A DNA stretch of 64,000 nt from Australimonas brisbanensis. GTDB lineage: Bacteria; Chloroflexota; Dehalococcoidia; Lucifugimonadales; Australimonadaceae. Position numbers and translations under genes: made by a program. The DNA lies in the NCBI GenBank assembly GCA_038147155.1, contig JAYQTA010000003.1:124001-188000 (forward strand). The letters are read 5' to 3'. Shown piece by piece: positions 16,009 to 25,932 of this stretch. The notes under the pieces were generated by a model. That model was not told the origin of the DNA. It was given only the letters and a program-made list of their open reading frames with translations, and did not search any database. The stretch's first letter is position 1; each line of letters opens with the position of its first letter.

Positions 16009-16587
16009 CTACTTCAGGCTGAACGGCGGGTACTTGTCGGTAAGCAGGAAGGCGTAGGCGATCACGCGCCAGCTCCACCGGTTGAGCCCCATGAGGAACT
16101 CGAACAGCCCGGCGGGGTAGCGCCCGGTGAACAGCACCACGACGGCGGCGATGAGCGCCAGCAACTGGATCAGGTCGGAGAAGATGCTGACGATCCAGAA
16201 CTGTGGGAGGGCCAGCACCCACTTGATGCGCACCAGGCCCCGGTGCATCCGCTCCGGGTACTCCACCGCCAGGTCGGCGGGGTACCCGCCCTCCTTCATG
16301 GTGAAGGGCGGGTAAGCGTCGGTGGCGAAGGTGCCCGCCGTATAGAACGAGACGCGCCACCCCCAGCGCAGCACGCCCACGTTGAAGTCGAACAGCAGGC
16401 GCGGGTAGCGCCCGGTGAACTGTACCGCGAAGGAGGCCAGCACCACGAACAGCATGGCGATGCATCCCAGCACCGCGAGCACGATGATGTGGGGGATGAC
16501 CAGGATGACCTTCACCAACCAGAGCCAGCGGGAGAGCGGCTCGGTAAGGGTACCGGTGACCTGGACGGGGTAGGCGCTGGATTGCAT
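16009..16587 (-). CDS. DUF4389 membrane protein (tandem domain)
   Basis: 192 aa with a GGAGGCACCC ribosome site before ATG. Two copies of the DUF4389 unit are visible. Each has hydrophobic helices followed by FTGRYP, a Trp-rich RWGWRV/RWSWRV segment and a YPPF motif (YAAG...DAYPPF, then LLTDKYPPF). Function of the family is unknown; about four membrane segments are expected. Convergent with the mutS-HAD unit. Confidence 0.8.
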   Translation of the reverse strand: MQSSAYPVQVTGTLTEPLSRWLWLVKVILVIPHIIVLAVLGCIAMLFVVLASFAVQFTGRYPRLLFDFNVGVLRWGWRVSFYTAGTFATDAYPPFTMKEGGYPADLAVEYPERMHRGLVRIKWVLALPQFWIVSIFSDLIQLLALIAAVVVLFTGRYPAGLFEFLMGLNRWSWRVIAYAFLLTDKYPPFSLK

Positions 16588-16613
16588 GGGTGCCTCCTGC
16601 GGCGAGGGTGGCC

Positions 16614-17924
16614 CTAGTCTGCGCCGGTTTCCATCTCCTCTTCAAGGACAGCGCGTGCGTATCTCGTCAGTTCGGCCTCGCGTTCGGTGCTGACGTTGCG
16701 CGCGGCGAGGTAGCGCCCCAGCGCCTCCAGCGGCCCCATGCCCGAGGCCTCGCCAGAGGAGAGGCGTGCCCGTGAGCCGCGCTCCACGGCCCGCTCCACC
16801 CCCGCCACGTGGAAGCACGCGCCCGCCAGCGCCCGGCGCACATCGGCCTCCCGGAAGCCGGGCTCGGCCTCCGCCTCCATCTCCACCCGCATGCGCACGA
16901 TGGCCCGCGCCAGCTCATCAGCATCCTCGCGCTCGATGGCCGCCAGCGCGGCGGCCGTGGGCTCGGCGCCGGAGGCCACGCGCACGGCGAGGGTGCGCAT
17001 GGGCCGCGCGTCCACGGGCACCAGATGCCACTCGCTCACCCGCTCGCCCTGCGGGCGGGCCGGGTCCAGCTCGACGATGACGAACCCCTTGTCCTCAGAC
17101 TCCTCGGAGAAGTCCACCCGCTCGATGGAGCCGGGGTAGACCACGGGGGGACGTTGGGCCAGCACCTGGTGCTTGTGGATGTTGCCCAGGGCCACGTAGT
17201 CGAAGGCCGGTATCGCCACGGTGCCCAGGCCCAGCACGTGGTCGTTGCCCAGCATCATGGAGCGCTCCGACGCGGCCGTAGCCCCGGCGATGTTCACGTG
17301 GGCGCACAGGGCTGCGGGGAGCGCCGGGTCCAGGCGTGCCACCTCCTCGGCCAGGAAGTGGGCGAGGCGCTCCTCCACCTGCTGGCGCACCTGCTCCAGC
17401 GTGAGCCCGCGCGTCTCCTCCCGCGCCATGAAGGAGCCGATGCGCACCCACGGCACGCTGACCACCTGGAGCGGCCCGGAGCGCGTGGAGATGACGTGGG
17501 TTTCGACGCTGGCCCCCACGGTGACGTTGGCCACGTCCAGGGTGGGGAAGATCTCCAGCGCCGTGGCGCGCCCAGCAACGTGGGGCAGGTCGTGGTTGCC
17601 GACGGTCAGATGGACGGGCACCCCCGCCGCCGAGAGGCGTGCGATGCGCCGGGCGAACTCGCGCTGGTGGGTCTGGGACGGGTCGCGCGAGCGGTAGGCG
17701 TCGCCCGCGAACAGCACCGCGTCCACCCCGTTGTCCAGGGCGTAGGCCACGGCCTCGTCCAGCGCGCACAGGAAGTCCAGCAGGCGTGTGGGCATGCCCA
17801 GGTAGGCCGAGCGCTCCGCCCCCGGCGCGAAGTGCGCGGGCAACGCTTCGATGTCGGCCTCCGTCGCCGGGTGGCCGTAGCGCTCCACGCCGATGTGCAC
17901 GTCCGCCAGGTGCAGCACTCGCAT
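16614..17924 (-). CDS. sbcD: SbcD/Mre11-like DNA repair exonuclease subunit
   Basis: 436-aa calcineurin-like phosphoesterase. Metal-site motifs occur in order: LADVHIG (DxH), FAGDAYR (GD), VGNHD (GNHD), CAHVNIAG and LGNIHKHQ (GxxH). Family role is the nuclease half of SbcCD, which opens hairpins and processes DNA ends. No sbcC ATPase is adjacent, so the partner must be encoded elsewhere or this is a stand-alone DNA exonuclease of the wider Mre11 family. Start ATG sits 6 nt from TAGCCT with no Shine-Dalgarno, fitting a leaderless message. Confidence 0.85.
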   Translation of the reverse strand: MRVLHLADVHIGVERYGHPATEADIEALPAHFAPGAERSAYLGMPTRLLDFLCALDEAVAYALDNGVDAVLFAGDAYRSRDPSQTHQREFARRIARLSAAGVPVHLTVGNHDLPHVAGRATALEIFPTLDVANVTVGASVETHVISTRSGPLQVVSVPWVRIGSFMAREETRGLTLEQVRQQVEERLAHFLAEEVARLDPALPAALCAHVNIAGATAASERSMMLGNDHVLGLGTVAIPAFDYVALGNIHKHQVLAQRPPVVYPGSIERVDFSEESEDKGFVIVELDPARPQGERVSEWHLVPVDARPMRTLAVRVASGAEPTAAALAAIEREDADELARAIVRMRVEMEAEAEPGFREADVRRALAGACFHVAGVERAVERGSRARLSSGEASGMGPLEALGRYLAARNVSTEREAELTRYARAVLEEEMETGAD

Positions 17925-17930
17925 GGGGCT

Positions 17931-17936
17931 AGGCTA
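17931..17936 (-). promoter_or_regulatory. -10 box of a leaderless sbcD transcript
   Basis: TAGCCT on the minus strand followed by 6 nt (AGCCCC) and the ATG at 17924. Fits the TANNNT-N6-start pattern seen at other genes here. Confidence 0.4.
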
Positions 17937-17950
17937 GCACGCGGGGGGCC

Positions 17951-18243
17951 CTAGGCAGCAGGCCCGCTGTCTGCGTCCGGCCCGTGCCCCGCGTCCCGGT
18001 GGGGCAGACGCCAGGCCGCCAGCACTGCGGCGGCGGCGGAGAGTCCCGAGCCGGTGAGGGTGGCTACGCCCATGCCGGAGATGAAGGCTGACTGGGCGGC
18101 CGCCGCCAGCGCCGCGCCCGCGGGGGCGGGGAGCGAAGCAGCGATGTGCATCGCCGCGCCCACGGAGTCGGTGACCACTGCGGGCAGGCCCGCCGCCGCA
18201 TCGGCCATCTGCGCCCCGCAGGCGCTCCGGTGTACGTCGGCAT
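17951..18243 (-). pseudogene. C-terminal remnant of a DHA2 MFS transporter fused to a short foreign 5' end
   Basis: The frame ending at 17951 encodes about 85 residues matching the end of DHA2/EmrB exporters: GLPAVVTDSVGAA...LPAPAGAAL, an Ala-rich AFISGMGVA segment, then a last membrane helix ending AWRLPHR. Nothing of the first 12 helices remains. Just downstream of glyS, a good GGGAGGAGC site precedes an ATG at 18243 opening a different frame (MPTYTGAPAGRR) that runs into the remnant after about 12 codons. This looks like the start of one gene joined to the end of another by deletion. Confidence 0.65.
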
Positions 18244-18253
18244 GCTCCTCCCG

Positions 18254-19612
<1,359 letters not shown>

Positions 19613-19640
19613 GGGGGGCCTCCGTCGCATGAGGGTCGGG

Positions 19641-19664
19641 CGCGTGCGCCGCACGCGCAGTATA
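19641..19664 (-). promoter_or_regulatory. glyS promoter -10 and 5'-leader hairpin
   Basis: On the minus strand TATACT (19664-19659) is followed at once by a GC-rich palindrome, GCGTGCG/CGCACGC (19641-19659), at the head of an approximately 45-nt leader. It could be an operator or an RNA hairpin. No T-box features are visible. Confidence 0.45.
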
Positions 19665-19690
19665 GAGGAAGAGGCTGGTGCAGGCGCATG

Positions 19691-20008
19691 GGTTCCCCGC
19701 TCGCTACGCGCTCGCTCGAACGGAGGGGGACACCCCCTCGGCCCGCGCTGACGCGCTGGGCCTACCCCCGGCGGGCAGAGGTGCCCTCTCCCACTGCACC
19801 CCTCTAGCCCGGACAATCGCTGGCCTTCGGCGCTCTTGGGGCTGCGCCCCACTACAGCTTCCGAACTATGCGGGCTGCTCTGTGCAAGCGCAGCGAGCGG
19901 GGCTGCAGGCCCCACGTTGAGCGCCCGGCAGGGCGCGTAGACGGGGGTTCGGCGCGCAGCGCCCAGGGGGTATCCCCCTTGAGACGAGCGACCGAAGGGA
20001 GCGGGGAG
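19691..20008 (-). repeat. full-length dispersed inverted-repeat element, copy 2
   Basis: About 318 bp, opposite in orientation to copy 1 and similar throughout, including the central CTGCACCCCTCTAGCCCGGACAA (read on plus) and the arm ending GGGGGTATCCCCCTT. Both ends carry CCCCGCTC...GCTCG outer arms plus GGGGG(N4)CCCCC hairpins, forming long terminal inverted repeats. Lies between divergent glyS and the MFS operon, with its inner edge at the MFS -10 box. Confidence 0.75.
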
Positions 20009-20014
20009 TATTAT
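20009..20014 (+). promoter_or_regulatory. -10 box upstream of the MFS-rhodanese operon
   Basis: TATTAT immediately next to the repeat edge, 11 nt before the TTG start; any leader would be only about 5 nt. No -35 seen. Confidence 0.4.
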
Positions 20015-20025
20015 GACCCCGTACC

Positions 20026-21303
20026 TTGAGCGCCCCCACCCTCAACCCCATCGCCCGCGCCATCGCGCGCGGGTCCTTCTACTACGGCTGGGCCGTTTCT
20101 GCCTCCGTCTCGCTGACGGTGCTGGCGGCCATGACCTACGCTGTTTCCACCTTCTCCGCCTTCGTTGAGCCCCTCTCCCGTGAGCACGGCTGGTCGCGCA
20201 CGGCCATCAGCGCCGCCATCTCCTTCGGCACCGTGGGCGCGGCGGCGGCGGGCCCGCTCTTCGGACGGCTGACGGACCGCTACGGGGCGCGCTGGCTCTT
20301 CACACTGGGCACGGTGTTCATGGGTCTGGGCCTGCTGGGCATGGCCAACATGGGCAGCCTGTTCGCCTTCTACGTCTTCTACGCCATGGGCCGCACGATG
20401 ATGATGAACTTCGAGCACCTGGTGGGCCCCACTGTGGTGGCCAACTGGTTCATCGCACGCCGCGCCACGGCCACCGCGCTGATGCTGGCGGCATCGCGGG
20501 TGGGGCTGGGCCTCTGGCCCGCGCTGGCGGGGGTGCTCATCGCCGTCTCCGGCTGGAAACTCGCGGCCACCGTGATGGGCATCGCGGTGCTGGCGACGGC
20601 GGTGGTGCCGCTGCTGGTGGTGGTGGCCCGGCGGCCCGAGGACGTGGGCATGGAGCCCGACGGACGCAGACCCGCCGAGGGGACGCCGGCAGAACCGGAG
20701 TGGACGGCGCGCCAGGCATTGGGCACCCAGGCGTTCTGGGCGCTGATGATGGCCTCGGCGCTGGGCCTGTTCGCAGGGGGCGGCATGGGGCTGCACCGCA
20801 TCCCCTTCTTCACCGAGCGGGGCCTGAGCCCGGTGTGGGTGGGGCCGATTCTCATGGGGTTCGGCGCGGGCATGGCGGTGGGCGGGTTCGTGGCAGCGCG
20901 CATGCACCGGCGCATGGGCGCGCGCGCCGTCACGGGGGCGTTCATGGTGTATGGTGCCGCCGTCATGGCCGTTGCCCTCATCACGCCCCCCAACGGGTGG
21001 TCTGTGGTGTACGGGCTGGCCGACGGAGCGGTGTTCGGCGGCATGTTCACGTTGCAGCCGGTGATCTACGCGGGCTTCTACGGGCGGCGCTCGGTGGGCA
21101 CCATCCGCGGCCTAGCGCACCCGGCGCTGATGCTGGGCAACGCTGCGGGTGCGCTCTTCGGCGGCGTGCTGTATGACTTCACCGGCGGTTCCTACACCCT
21201 GGTGTTCCTCACCTTCAGCGTCCTGCTCCTGGCGGCGGCGGGGCTGGTGGCCCTGGCTCGCCACCCTGGCGCATCGCCCGCCACGGACGCCGCCCATGCC
21301 TAG
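20026..21303 (+). CDS. MFS transporter (monocarboxylate/oxalate-formate antiporter-like), first of three
   Basis: 425 aa with 12 membrane segments. It begins at TTG after TATTAT. Signature features: FYYGWAV at TM1, HGWSRTAISAAISF, RLTDRYGARW (motif A), and a second-half GGGMGLHRIPFF. It shares these with the third MFS gene of the cluster (FYYGWVV, WSRTAISGGFSF, GGGMGVHRIPYF) and has the same length, so the two are paralogues. Family members export or exchange small carboxylates; substrate here unknown. Overlaps the next gene by 8 nt. Confidence 0.85.
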   Translation: MSAPTLNPIARAIARGSFYYGWAVSASVSLTVLAAMTYAVSTFSAFVEPLSREHGWSRTAISAAISFGTVGAAAAGPLFGRLTDRYGARWLFTLGTVFMGLGLLGMANMGSLFAFYVFYAMGRTMMMNFEHLVGPTVVANWFIARRATATALMLAASRVGLGLWPALAGVLIAVSGWKLAATVMGIAVLATAVVPLLVVVARRPEDVGMEPDGRRPAEGTPAEPEWTARQALGTQAFWALMMASALGLFAGGGMGLHRIPFFTERGLSPVWVGPILMGFGAGMAVGGFVAARMHRRMGARAVTGAFMVYGAAVMAVALITPPNGWSVVYGLADGAVFGGMFTLQPVIYAGFYGRRSVGTIRGLAHPALMLGNAAGALFGGVLYDFTGGSYTLVFLTFSVLLLAAAGLVALARHPGASPATDAAHA

Positions 21304-22561
21304 CCCGGCCGCAGCACTGCGGGCGGTGCGTGAGCGCCCACTGGTGCGCCAGCTCATCCTGCTCTACACCGCCACGGTGCTGGTGGGGGCGGGGCAGGGG
21401 ACGCTGGTGCCCACGATCCCGGCGCTGGACGATGCCTTTGGGGTCTCGGCGGGCGCGGCGGCGCAGGTCATCACCGCCTACGGCATCGGCCGCTTCGGCG
21501 GCATGGTGGTGGGCGGGATGGTGGTGGACCGGTTCGGCCCACGCCTGGCGGTGACCGTCGGCCCCGTGGTGCTGGCGCTCTCCGCCCTGGGTGCGCTGCT
21601 CACCCCCTGGTTCGTCGTGCTACTGGGCATCGTGTTCGTCCTGGGCGTGGGCGATGCCTTCTGGCAGATGGGGCGAGAGATCACGGGCGTGGAGCTGGTG
21701 CGCTCCGACCAGCGCGGCCGGTTGCTATCGGGCTTCATGGGTTTCCACGCCGTGGGCCAGTCCACGGGCGCGGTGGTGGGTGGGCTCATCACCGACGGAT
21801 TCGGCTATCGGGGCGTGTTCGTCTTCTACCTGGCGGTGGCGCTGGTGGTGCTGGTGCTGGGGCGGATGATGACCACCCCACCGCACCACCGCCACGAGGC
21901 CCCCGCGCGCACGGGCCCCGCTCGGCGAGGCCCCCTGGGATGGGTGAGCGGGCTGCGCGAGATATTCCTCGCCATCGACCCGGCCCTGCGCCTCTCCTAC
22001 GCCATCTTCGTCTTCGCCACCCTGTCCATGATGACCTACCGGATGGTCTACCAGGCCATCATGCCGGTGTACGCCGCTGATGAACTGGGCATGTCCTCCA
22101 CCCAGGTGGGGCTGGTCTTCTCCATCATCGGCGTGTTCTCTCTGCTGATGATCGTCCCCTCCGGCCTGCTCTCGGACAAGAAGGGGCGCAAGTGGGCCAC
22201 CGTGCCCTCAACGCTGATCCCGGGCGTGGCCTTCATGCTGCTGCCGTTGAGCAGCGTGCCGCTGCACATGGTGTTCATCGGCGCGGGCATCGGCATCGCC
22301 AACGGCCTCTCGCTGGGCTCCATCGCCACCTCCACCTACGACGTCTCGCCGCCCCACGTGCGCGGCCGGTTGCAGGCGGTGCGGCGCACCGTGGCCGAGG
22401 TGGGCGGCATCGGCGGGCCCATGCTGGGCGGGTACCTGACCAACGTCCACGGGCCGGGCATGGCGTTCTGGGCCACGGGGCCATTGGCGCTGGTGGCAGC
22501 GGTGCTCCTGTTCTTCGTGGCCAAGGAAACGCTGACGCGCCAGCGGCGGGAGGTGGGCTAG
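21296..22561 (+). CDS. MFS transporter, second of three, distinct subfamily
   Basis: 421 aa. ATG 21296 overlaps the preceding stop; a longer frame to 21149 has no conserved sequence. Twelve membrane segments; motif A-like VVDRFGPRLAV and a second loop SDKKGRKWA. It does not share the YYGW start of its neighbours and looks like a DHA1-type carrier. Followed after 2 nt by the third MFS gene. Confidence 0.82.
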   Translation: MPSPAAALRAVRERPLVRQLILLYTATVLVGAGQGTLVPTIPALDDAFGVSAGAAAQVITAYGIGRFGGMVVGGMVVDRFGPRLAVTVGPVVLALSALGALLTPWFVVLLGIVFVLGVGDAFWQMGREITGVELVRSDQRGRLLSGFMGFHAVGQSTGAVVGGLITDGFGYRGVFVFYLAVALVVLVLGRMMTTPPHHRHEAPARTGPARRGPLGWVSGLREIFLAIDPALRLSYAIFVFATLSMMTYRMVYQAIMPVYAADELGMSSTQVGLVFSIIGVFSLLMIVPSGLLSDKKGRKWATVPSTLIPGVAFMLLPLSSVPLHMVFIGAGIGIANGLSLGSIATSTYDVSPPHVRGRLQAVRRTVAEVGGIGGPMLGGYLTNVHGPGMAFWATGPLALVAAVLLFFVAKETLTRQRREVG

Positions 22562-22563
22562 CC

Positions 22564-23841
22564 GTGTGGCTGGTGCGGCGCACCCCCTTCTACTACGGGT
22601 GGGTGGTGGCGGGGGCCGCCTCAGCCACCATGATGCTCACGGGCACCTTCGCAGCGCCCATCTTCGGCGTGTTCATCGAGCCGTGGACGGCGGAGTTTGG
22701 CTGGTCTCGCACGGCCATCTCCGGCGGCTTCTCCTTCGCCACCGTGGTGGCGGCCCTGGTGGGCCCGCTGGCCGGGCGGGGGCTCGACCGCTACGGCGGG
22801 CGCCTGTTCCTGGGGGGCGGCGCGCTGGTGATGGCGGGATCACTCCTGGTGCTCTCGCGGGTGAGCAGCCTGCTGGCGCTCTACCTGGTCTTCTCCGTGG
22901 GCCGTTCGGCCATGATGACCATCCAGAACCTGGCCGCCCACACCTTGGTGGCCAACTGGTTCGTGCGCCGCCGCGCCTTCGCCTCTGCCCTGGCGCTCAA
23001 CGGCTCGCGGGTGGGGCTGGCCGTCTGGCCGCTGGTGGCCGCAGGGGTCAGCGCCGCCGCGGGCTGGCGCACGGCCATGGTGGTGATGGGCGTGAGCATC
23101 GGCATCCTGTCTTTGATACCGCTGGTGCTGGTGGTGGCTCGGCGGCCGGAGCAGGTGGGCCTGCTGCCCGACGGCGCCTCCGCAACGCCCGCGGCGGGTG
23201 GTGTGCTCCGGCACGCCCCGGAGCAGCGCCAGTGGACCCCCCGTGAGGCGCTGCGCACCCGCGCCTTCTGGCTGCTCATGTCGGCTCACATGGCGGCCAT
23301 GGTGGCGGGGGGCGGCATGGGCGTGCATCGCATCCCCTACTTCGTCGCCAAGGGGCTCGATGAAGCGCTGGTGGGGCTGTTCATCGTCGCCTTCGCCGTG
23401 GGCATGGGCATCGGCGGCTTCTTCGCCGCAGCCGCGGTGCGGTGGGTGCCCGTGCGCCGCGTCATCGGCCTCTCCCTGGCGGGCGCGGCGGGCAGCACGG
23501 CGCTCATCCTGCTGGTGCCGGGCAACGCCCTGGCGGTGGGCTACGGCTTCCTGGACGGGCTGTTCGCGGGGGGCATGTTCGCCCTGCTGCCGGTGGTGTA
23601 CGCCGACTACTACGGGCGCAACGCCATCGGCACCATCCGGGGCATCACCCACCCCGCCGTGGTCACGGCCAACGCTGCCGGGCCCCTGGTGGCCGGGGTG
23701 GTGTTCGATGTGCTGGGCGGCTACACCTTCGCCTTCTTCGCCTTCGGCATCGTCCTGGTGGCGGGGGCGAGCGCCTCGTGGCTGGCCGCTCCGCCCGCCG
23801 TTGACAGCGCTCCGGTCTCCCCACAGACTGACGCCACCTAG
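22564..23841 (+). CDS. MFS transporter (monocarboxylate/oxalate-formate antiporter-like), third of three
   Basis: 425 aa from GTG 22564, two nt after the previous stop; the upstream extension of this frame is unconserved. A clear paralogue of the first carrier of the cluster, with matching FYYGW start, SRTAIS segment, GRGLDRYGGRL motif A and GGGMGVHRIPYF. The rhodanese follows 19 nt downstream, so the three carriers and the sulfurtransferase probably form one transcript. Substrate unknown; a thio- or seleno-compound is speculative. Confidence 0.83.
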   Translation: MWLVRRTPFYYGWVVAGAASATMMLTGTFAAPIFGVFIEPWTAEFGWSRTAISGGFSFATVVAALVGPLAGRGLDRYGGRLFLGGGALVMAGSLLVLSRVSSLLALYLVFSVGRSAMMTIQNLAAHTLVANWFVRRRAFASALALNGSRVGLAVWPLVAAGVSAAAGWRTAMVVMGVSIGILSLIPLVLVVARRPEQVGLLPDGASATPAAGGVLRHAPEQRQWTPREALRTRAFWLLMSAHMAAMVAGGGMGVHRIPYFVAKGLDEALVGLFIVAFAVGMGIGGFFAAAAVRWVPVRRVIGLSLAGAAGSTALILLVPGNALAVGYGFLDGLFAGGMFALLPVVYADYYGRNAIGTIRGITHPAVVTANAAGPLVAGVVFDVLGGYTFAFFAFGIVLVAGASASWLAAPPAVDSAPVSPQTDAT

Positions 23842-23860
23842 CGCACGCGAGGAGGCGGTC

Positions 23861-24694
23861 ATGGCAACCGACGGCGGCTACGCACATCCCGAGCACCTGG
23901 TGGACCCTGCCTGGCTCCAGGCGCACCTGAACGATGGGGACCTGGTCATCGTGGAGGTGGGCGCCCAGCCCGACCCCTTCGCCGCCGGGCACATCCCCGG
24001 CGCCATCCCGTGCGCTGACTGGCACATCAAGGACAGGGCCAACCCCGCGCTGGTGGCCCCGCCCGCCGAGGCTGCCGCCATGCTGGAGGCGCTGGGCATC
24101 GGCGACGGCACGCGCGTGGTCGCCTACGACCGCACCCGCAACCGCGACGCCTCCCGCCTGTGGTGGGTGCTGCGCTACTACGGCCACACCAACGTGCAGG
24201 TGCTGGACGGCGGGTGGAAGCACTGGGGCATCGTCGGCGGGCCGGTGGAGCAGGGGGCGGGCAGCGCCCCCCGCGCCGGGGCGCGCTTCACCCCCCGCGT
24301 GGACGCCGCGCACCTGTGCACCGTGGACAGCCTGAAGGCGGCCATCGGCGATGGGCGCTCCGTCATCTGGGACGCGCGCGGGGAGGACGAGTACACCGGC
24401 GCCAACGACCGGGGCAACAAGCGCAAAGGCCACGTGCCGGGGGCGCGCCACCTGGAGTGGACGAACCTGGTGAACGAGGCCGACCACACCTTCAAGCCCG
24501 CCGCCGAGCTGCGAGCGCTGGTGGCCAGCATCGGCATCAGCCCCGAGACACCCGTCCACGTCTACTGACAGGGGGGTGTCCGTGCGGCGCACGGCACACT
24601 GGCCCTCAGCCTCCTGGGCTACGAGAAGGCGTACATGTACGACGGGTCCATGGGTGAGTGGGCCAATCGGGACGACACTCCCCTGGAGATGTAG
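23861..24694 (+). CDS. thiosulfate sulfurtransferase (rhodanese), probable selenoprotein with in-frame TGA at the catalytic position
   Basis: ATG 23861 with GGAGG upstream opens a 277-codon frame interrupted once by TGA at 24566-24568 (codon 236) and ended by TAG at 24692. It encodes two rhodanese domains: inactive N-terminal (GHIPGAIPCADW, YDRTRNRDASRLWWVLRYYGH, VLDGGWKHW) and C-terminal (DARGEDEYTG, GHVPGARHLEW). In the family the active loop is a Cys followed by Gly-rich/Arg residues; here it reads HVY-TGA-QGGVRAAHGTLALSL, so TGA sits exactly at the catalytic Cys. After it, 41 more sense codons keep full family likeness (YMYDGSMGEWANRDD). A SECIS-like hairpin follows. Most likely Sec236; a conventional caller would truncate it at 24568. 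A simple nonsense mutation is the alternative. Confidence 0.82.
24569..24602 (+). promoter_or_regulatory. bacterial SECIS-like element
   Basis: Directly after the in-frame TGA: arms GTGTCCGTGC (24576-24585) and GCACGG-C-ACAC (24589-24599), 10 pairs with one bulged C, 3-nt loop GGC beginning with G. The TGA-to-loop distance is 17 nt, inside the range reported for bacterial SECIS hairpins, which lie within the coding sequence just after UGA. Confidence 0.65.
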
Positions 24695-24713
24695 CGGCCT
24701 CGCCGGCGGATGA

Positions 24714-24795
24714 GCCTAGAGGGGTGCAGGGGAGAGGGGACCTCTCCCTGCCGGGGGTAGACGCGAAGCGTCACAGGGGGTGTCCCCCTGCCGTC
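24714..24795 (+). repeat. short half-element of the dispersed repeat
   Basis: CTAGAGGGGTGCAGGGGAGAGG, ACCTCTCC stem partner, GCCGGGGGTA, then AGGGGGTGTCCCCCT. It corresponds to the central-to-right part of the full elements, with the same tail as the copy at 38396. Lies just after the rhodanese gene. Confidence 0.65.
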
Positions 24796-24819
24796 GAACC
24801 CGCGAAGAGGGTGGAGAAC

Positions 24820-24853
24820 GCAGAGGCCCCGCGAGTCATCGCGGGGCCTCTGC
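24820..24853. terminator. bidirectional terminator hairpin between convergent genes
   Basis: A perfect 15-bp stem, GCAGAGGCCCCGCGA and its complement, around a 4-nt loop (GTCA), placed between the convergent rhodanese operon and the SIMPL gene. Confidence 0.75.
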
Positions 24854-24920
24854 TTCGAGAGGGCGGGCCTGGGGAGTGGACGGGGCCAGAGGGGAAGGGG
24901 CTCCGTCCGTCAGTCCCGAG

Positions 24921-24996
24921 GGGGATGCAAGGGGGAATGGAAGTCCCCCTGCCGGGGGTAGTGCCTCCCGCGCGCGGGGGGTGTCCCCCTGCCGTC
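24921..24996 (+). repeat. diverged half-element of the dispersed repeat
   Basis: GGGGGAATGGAAGTCCCCCTGCCGGGGGTA, a GCGCGCG centre and GGGGGTGTCCCCCTGCCGT. Same architecture as the neighbouring copy but with altered first hairpin. Confidence 0.55.
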
Positions 24997-25012
24997 AGAG
25001 CAGTCCCGCGTC

Positions 25013-25852
25013 CTAGTTGATGTCGAACACCGCCTGGATCGTCACGCTCACGGTCAACTCGTCCGCCGAGATGATGGTGGGCGTCGCCTCGCCGATGGCC
25101 GCGTCGGCCGCCGCGAAGGCCCGCTCGTCCAGCGTCTTGGGGTAGGCGGAGTAGGAGGACTCAGCCACGTATGCCAGCTGCCCGCGCTGCACGCCCAGGC
25201 CCTGGGCGTAGGTGTCCGCCCTTCCCAGCACGTCGGCCAGCGCCAGCTCACGCGCCTGCTGCTCGGCGGCAGCGCCGTCCTCAAGGCTGAAGGAGATGCC
25301 GTTCACGCGGGCGTTGTCGCCACCGGCCAGGGCCGCGGCGTCAACCACGCTGCCCACCTCGTCCAGGTCGCGCACCTTGGCCGTCACCTGGTTGCTCACG
25401 CGGTAGCCCACCAGCACCGACTCGCCACCGAAGGTGGAGGAGCGGTACTCGTACTGAGGCTGGACGGAGAAGTACCGCGTGGCGATGTCCCTGTCCGCCA
25501 CGCCCGCCGCGTGCAGCGCCGCGACCACCGCGCTCATGGCGCGGGCGGCTTCCTCGCGCGCCTCGGCCACCGACTTGGCCGTCGCCTCGACGCCCAGGCT
25601 CACCACCGCCAGATCCGGCTGGGCCTTGACCACGCCGGTGCCCGTCACGTGGATGCCCGTGCCCGAGTAGGACGTCTGCGTAGTGATGCCGATGCCCTTG
25701 CCCAGCGCCTCCAGCTGCGCCGTGGACAGGTCTCCCAGCGCCGAGCCCCGCACCGTCGCGTCCGGGGAGCATGCCGCTCCCATCAGGCCCAGCGCCGCGA
25801 GCGCACCCACCAGCGCGAGCCTCCCACCACCCATCCGCCACATCCTGCCCAT
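25013..25852 (-). CDS. SIMPL-domain (DUF541) lipoprotein
   Basis: 279 aa. ATG with GGAGG 6 nt upstream. A lipoprotein signal ends in MGAACS near residue 28, so it is probably anchored on the outer face of the membrane. SIMPL domain from about residue 65: GIHVTGTGVVKAQPDLAVVSLGV, then RDIATRYFSVQPQYEY, GYRVSNQVTAKVRDLD, and the C-terminal SADELTVSVTIQAVFDI. Family members oligomerise in the periplasm or cell surface; biochemical role is not settled. Confidence 0.88.
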   Translation of the reverse strand: MGRMWRMGGGRLALVGALAALGLMGAACSPDATVRGSALGDLSTAQLEALGKGIGITTQTSYSGTGIHVTGTGVVKAQPDLAVVSLGVEATAKSVAEAREEAARAMSAVVAALHAAGVADRDIATRYFSVQPQYEYRSSTFGGESVLVGYRVSNQVTAKVRDLDEVGSVVDAAALAGGDNARVNGISFSLEDGAAAEQQARELALADVLGRADTYAQGLGVQRGQLAYVAESSYSAYPKTLDERAFAAADAAIGEATPTIISADELTVSVTIQAVFDIN

Positions 25853-25932
25853 GTCACGCCTCCTGCATTCGATGCCGGGGTCATCGCCCCGTTCAACAGG
25901 TTAGACGCGAGAAGCCGGGATGAAGTTCCCGG

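Noticed and set aside
24566..24568. Treating the rhodanese TGA as an ordinary stop with a complete 235-aa protein
   Set aside because: That protein would lack the entire active loop, while downstream codons keep the family sequence in the same frame.
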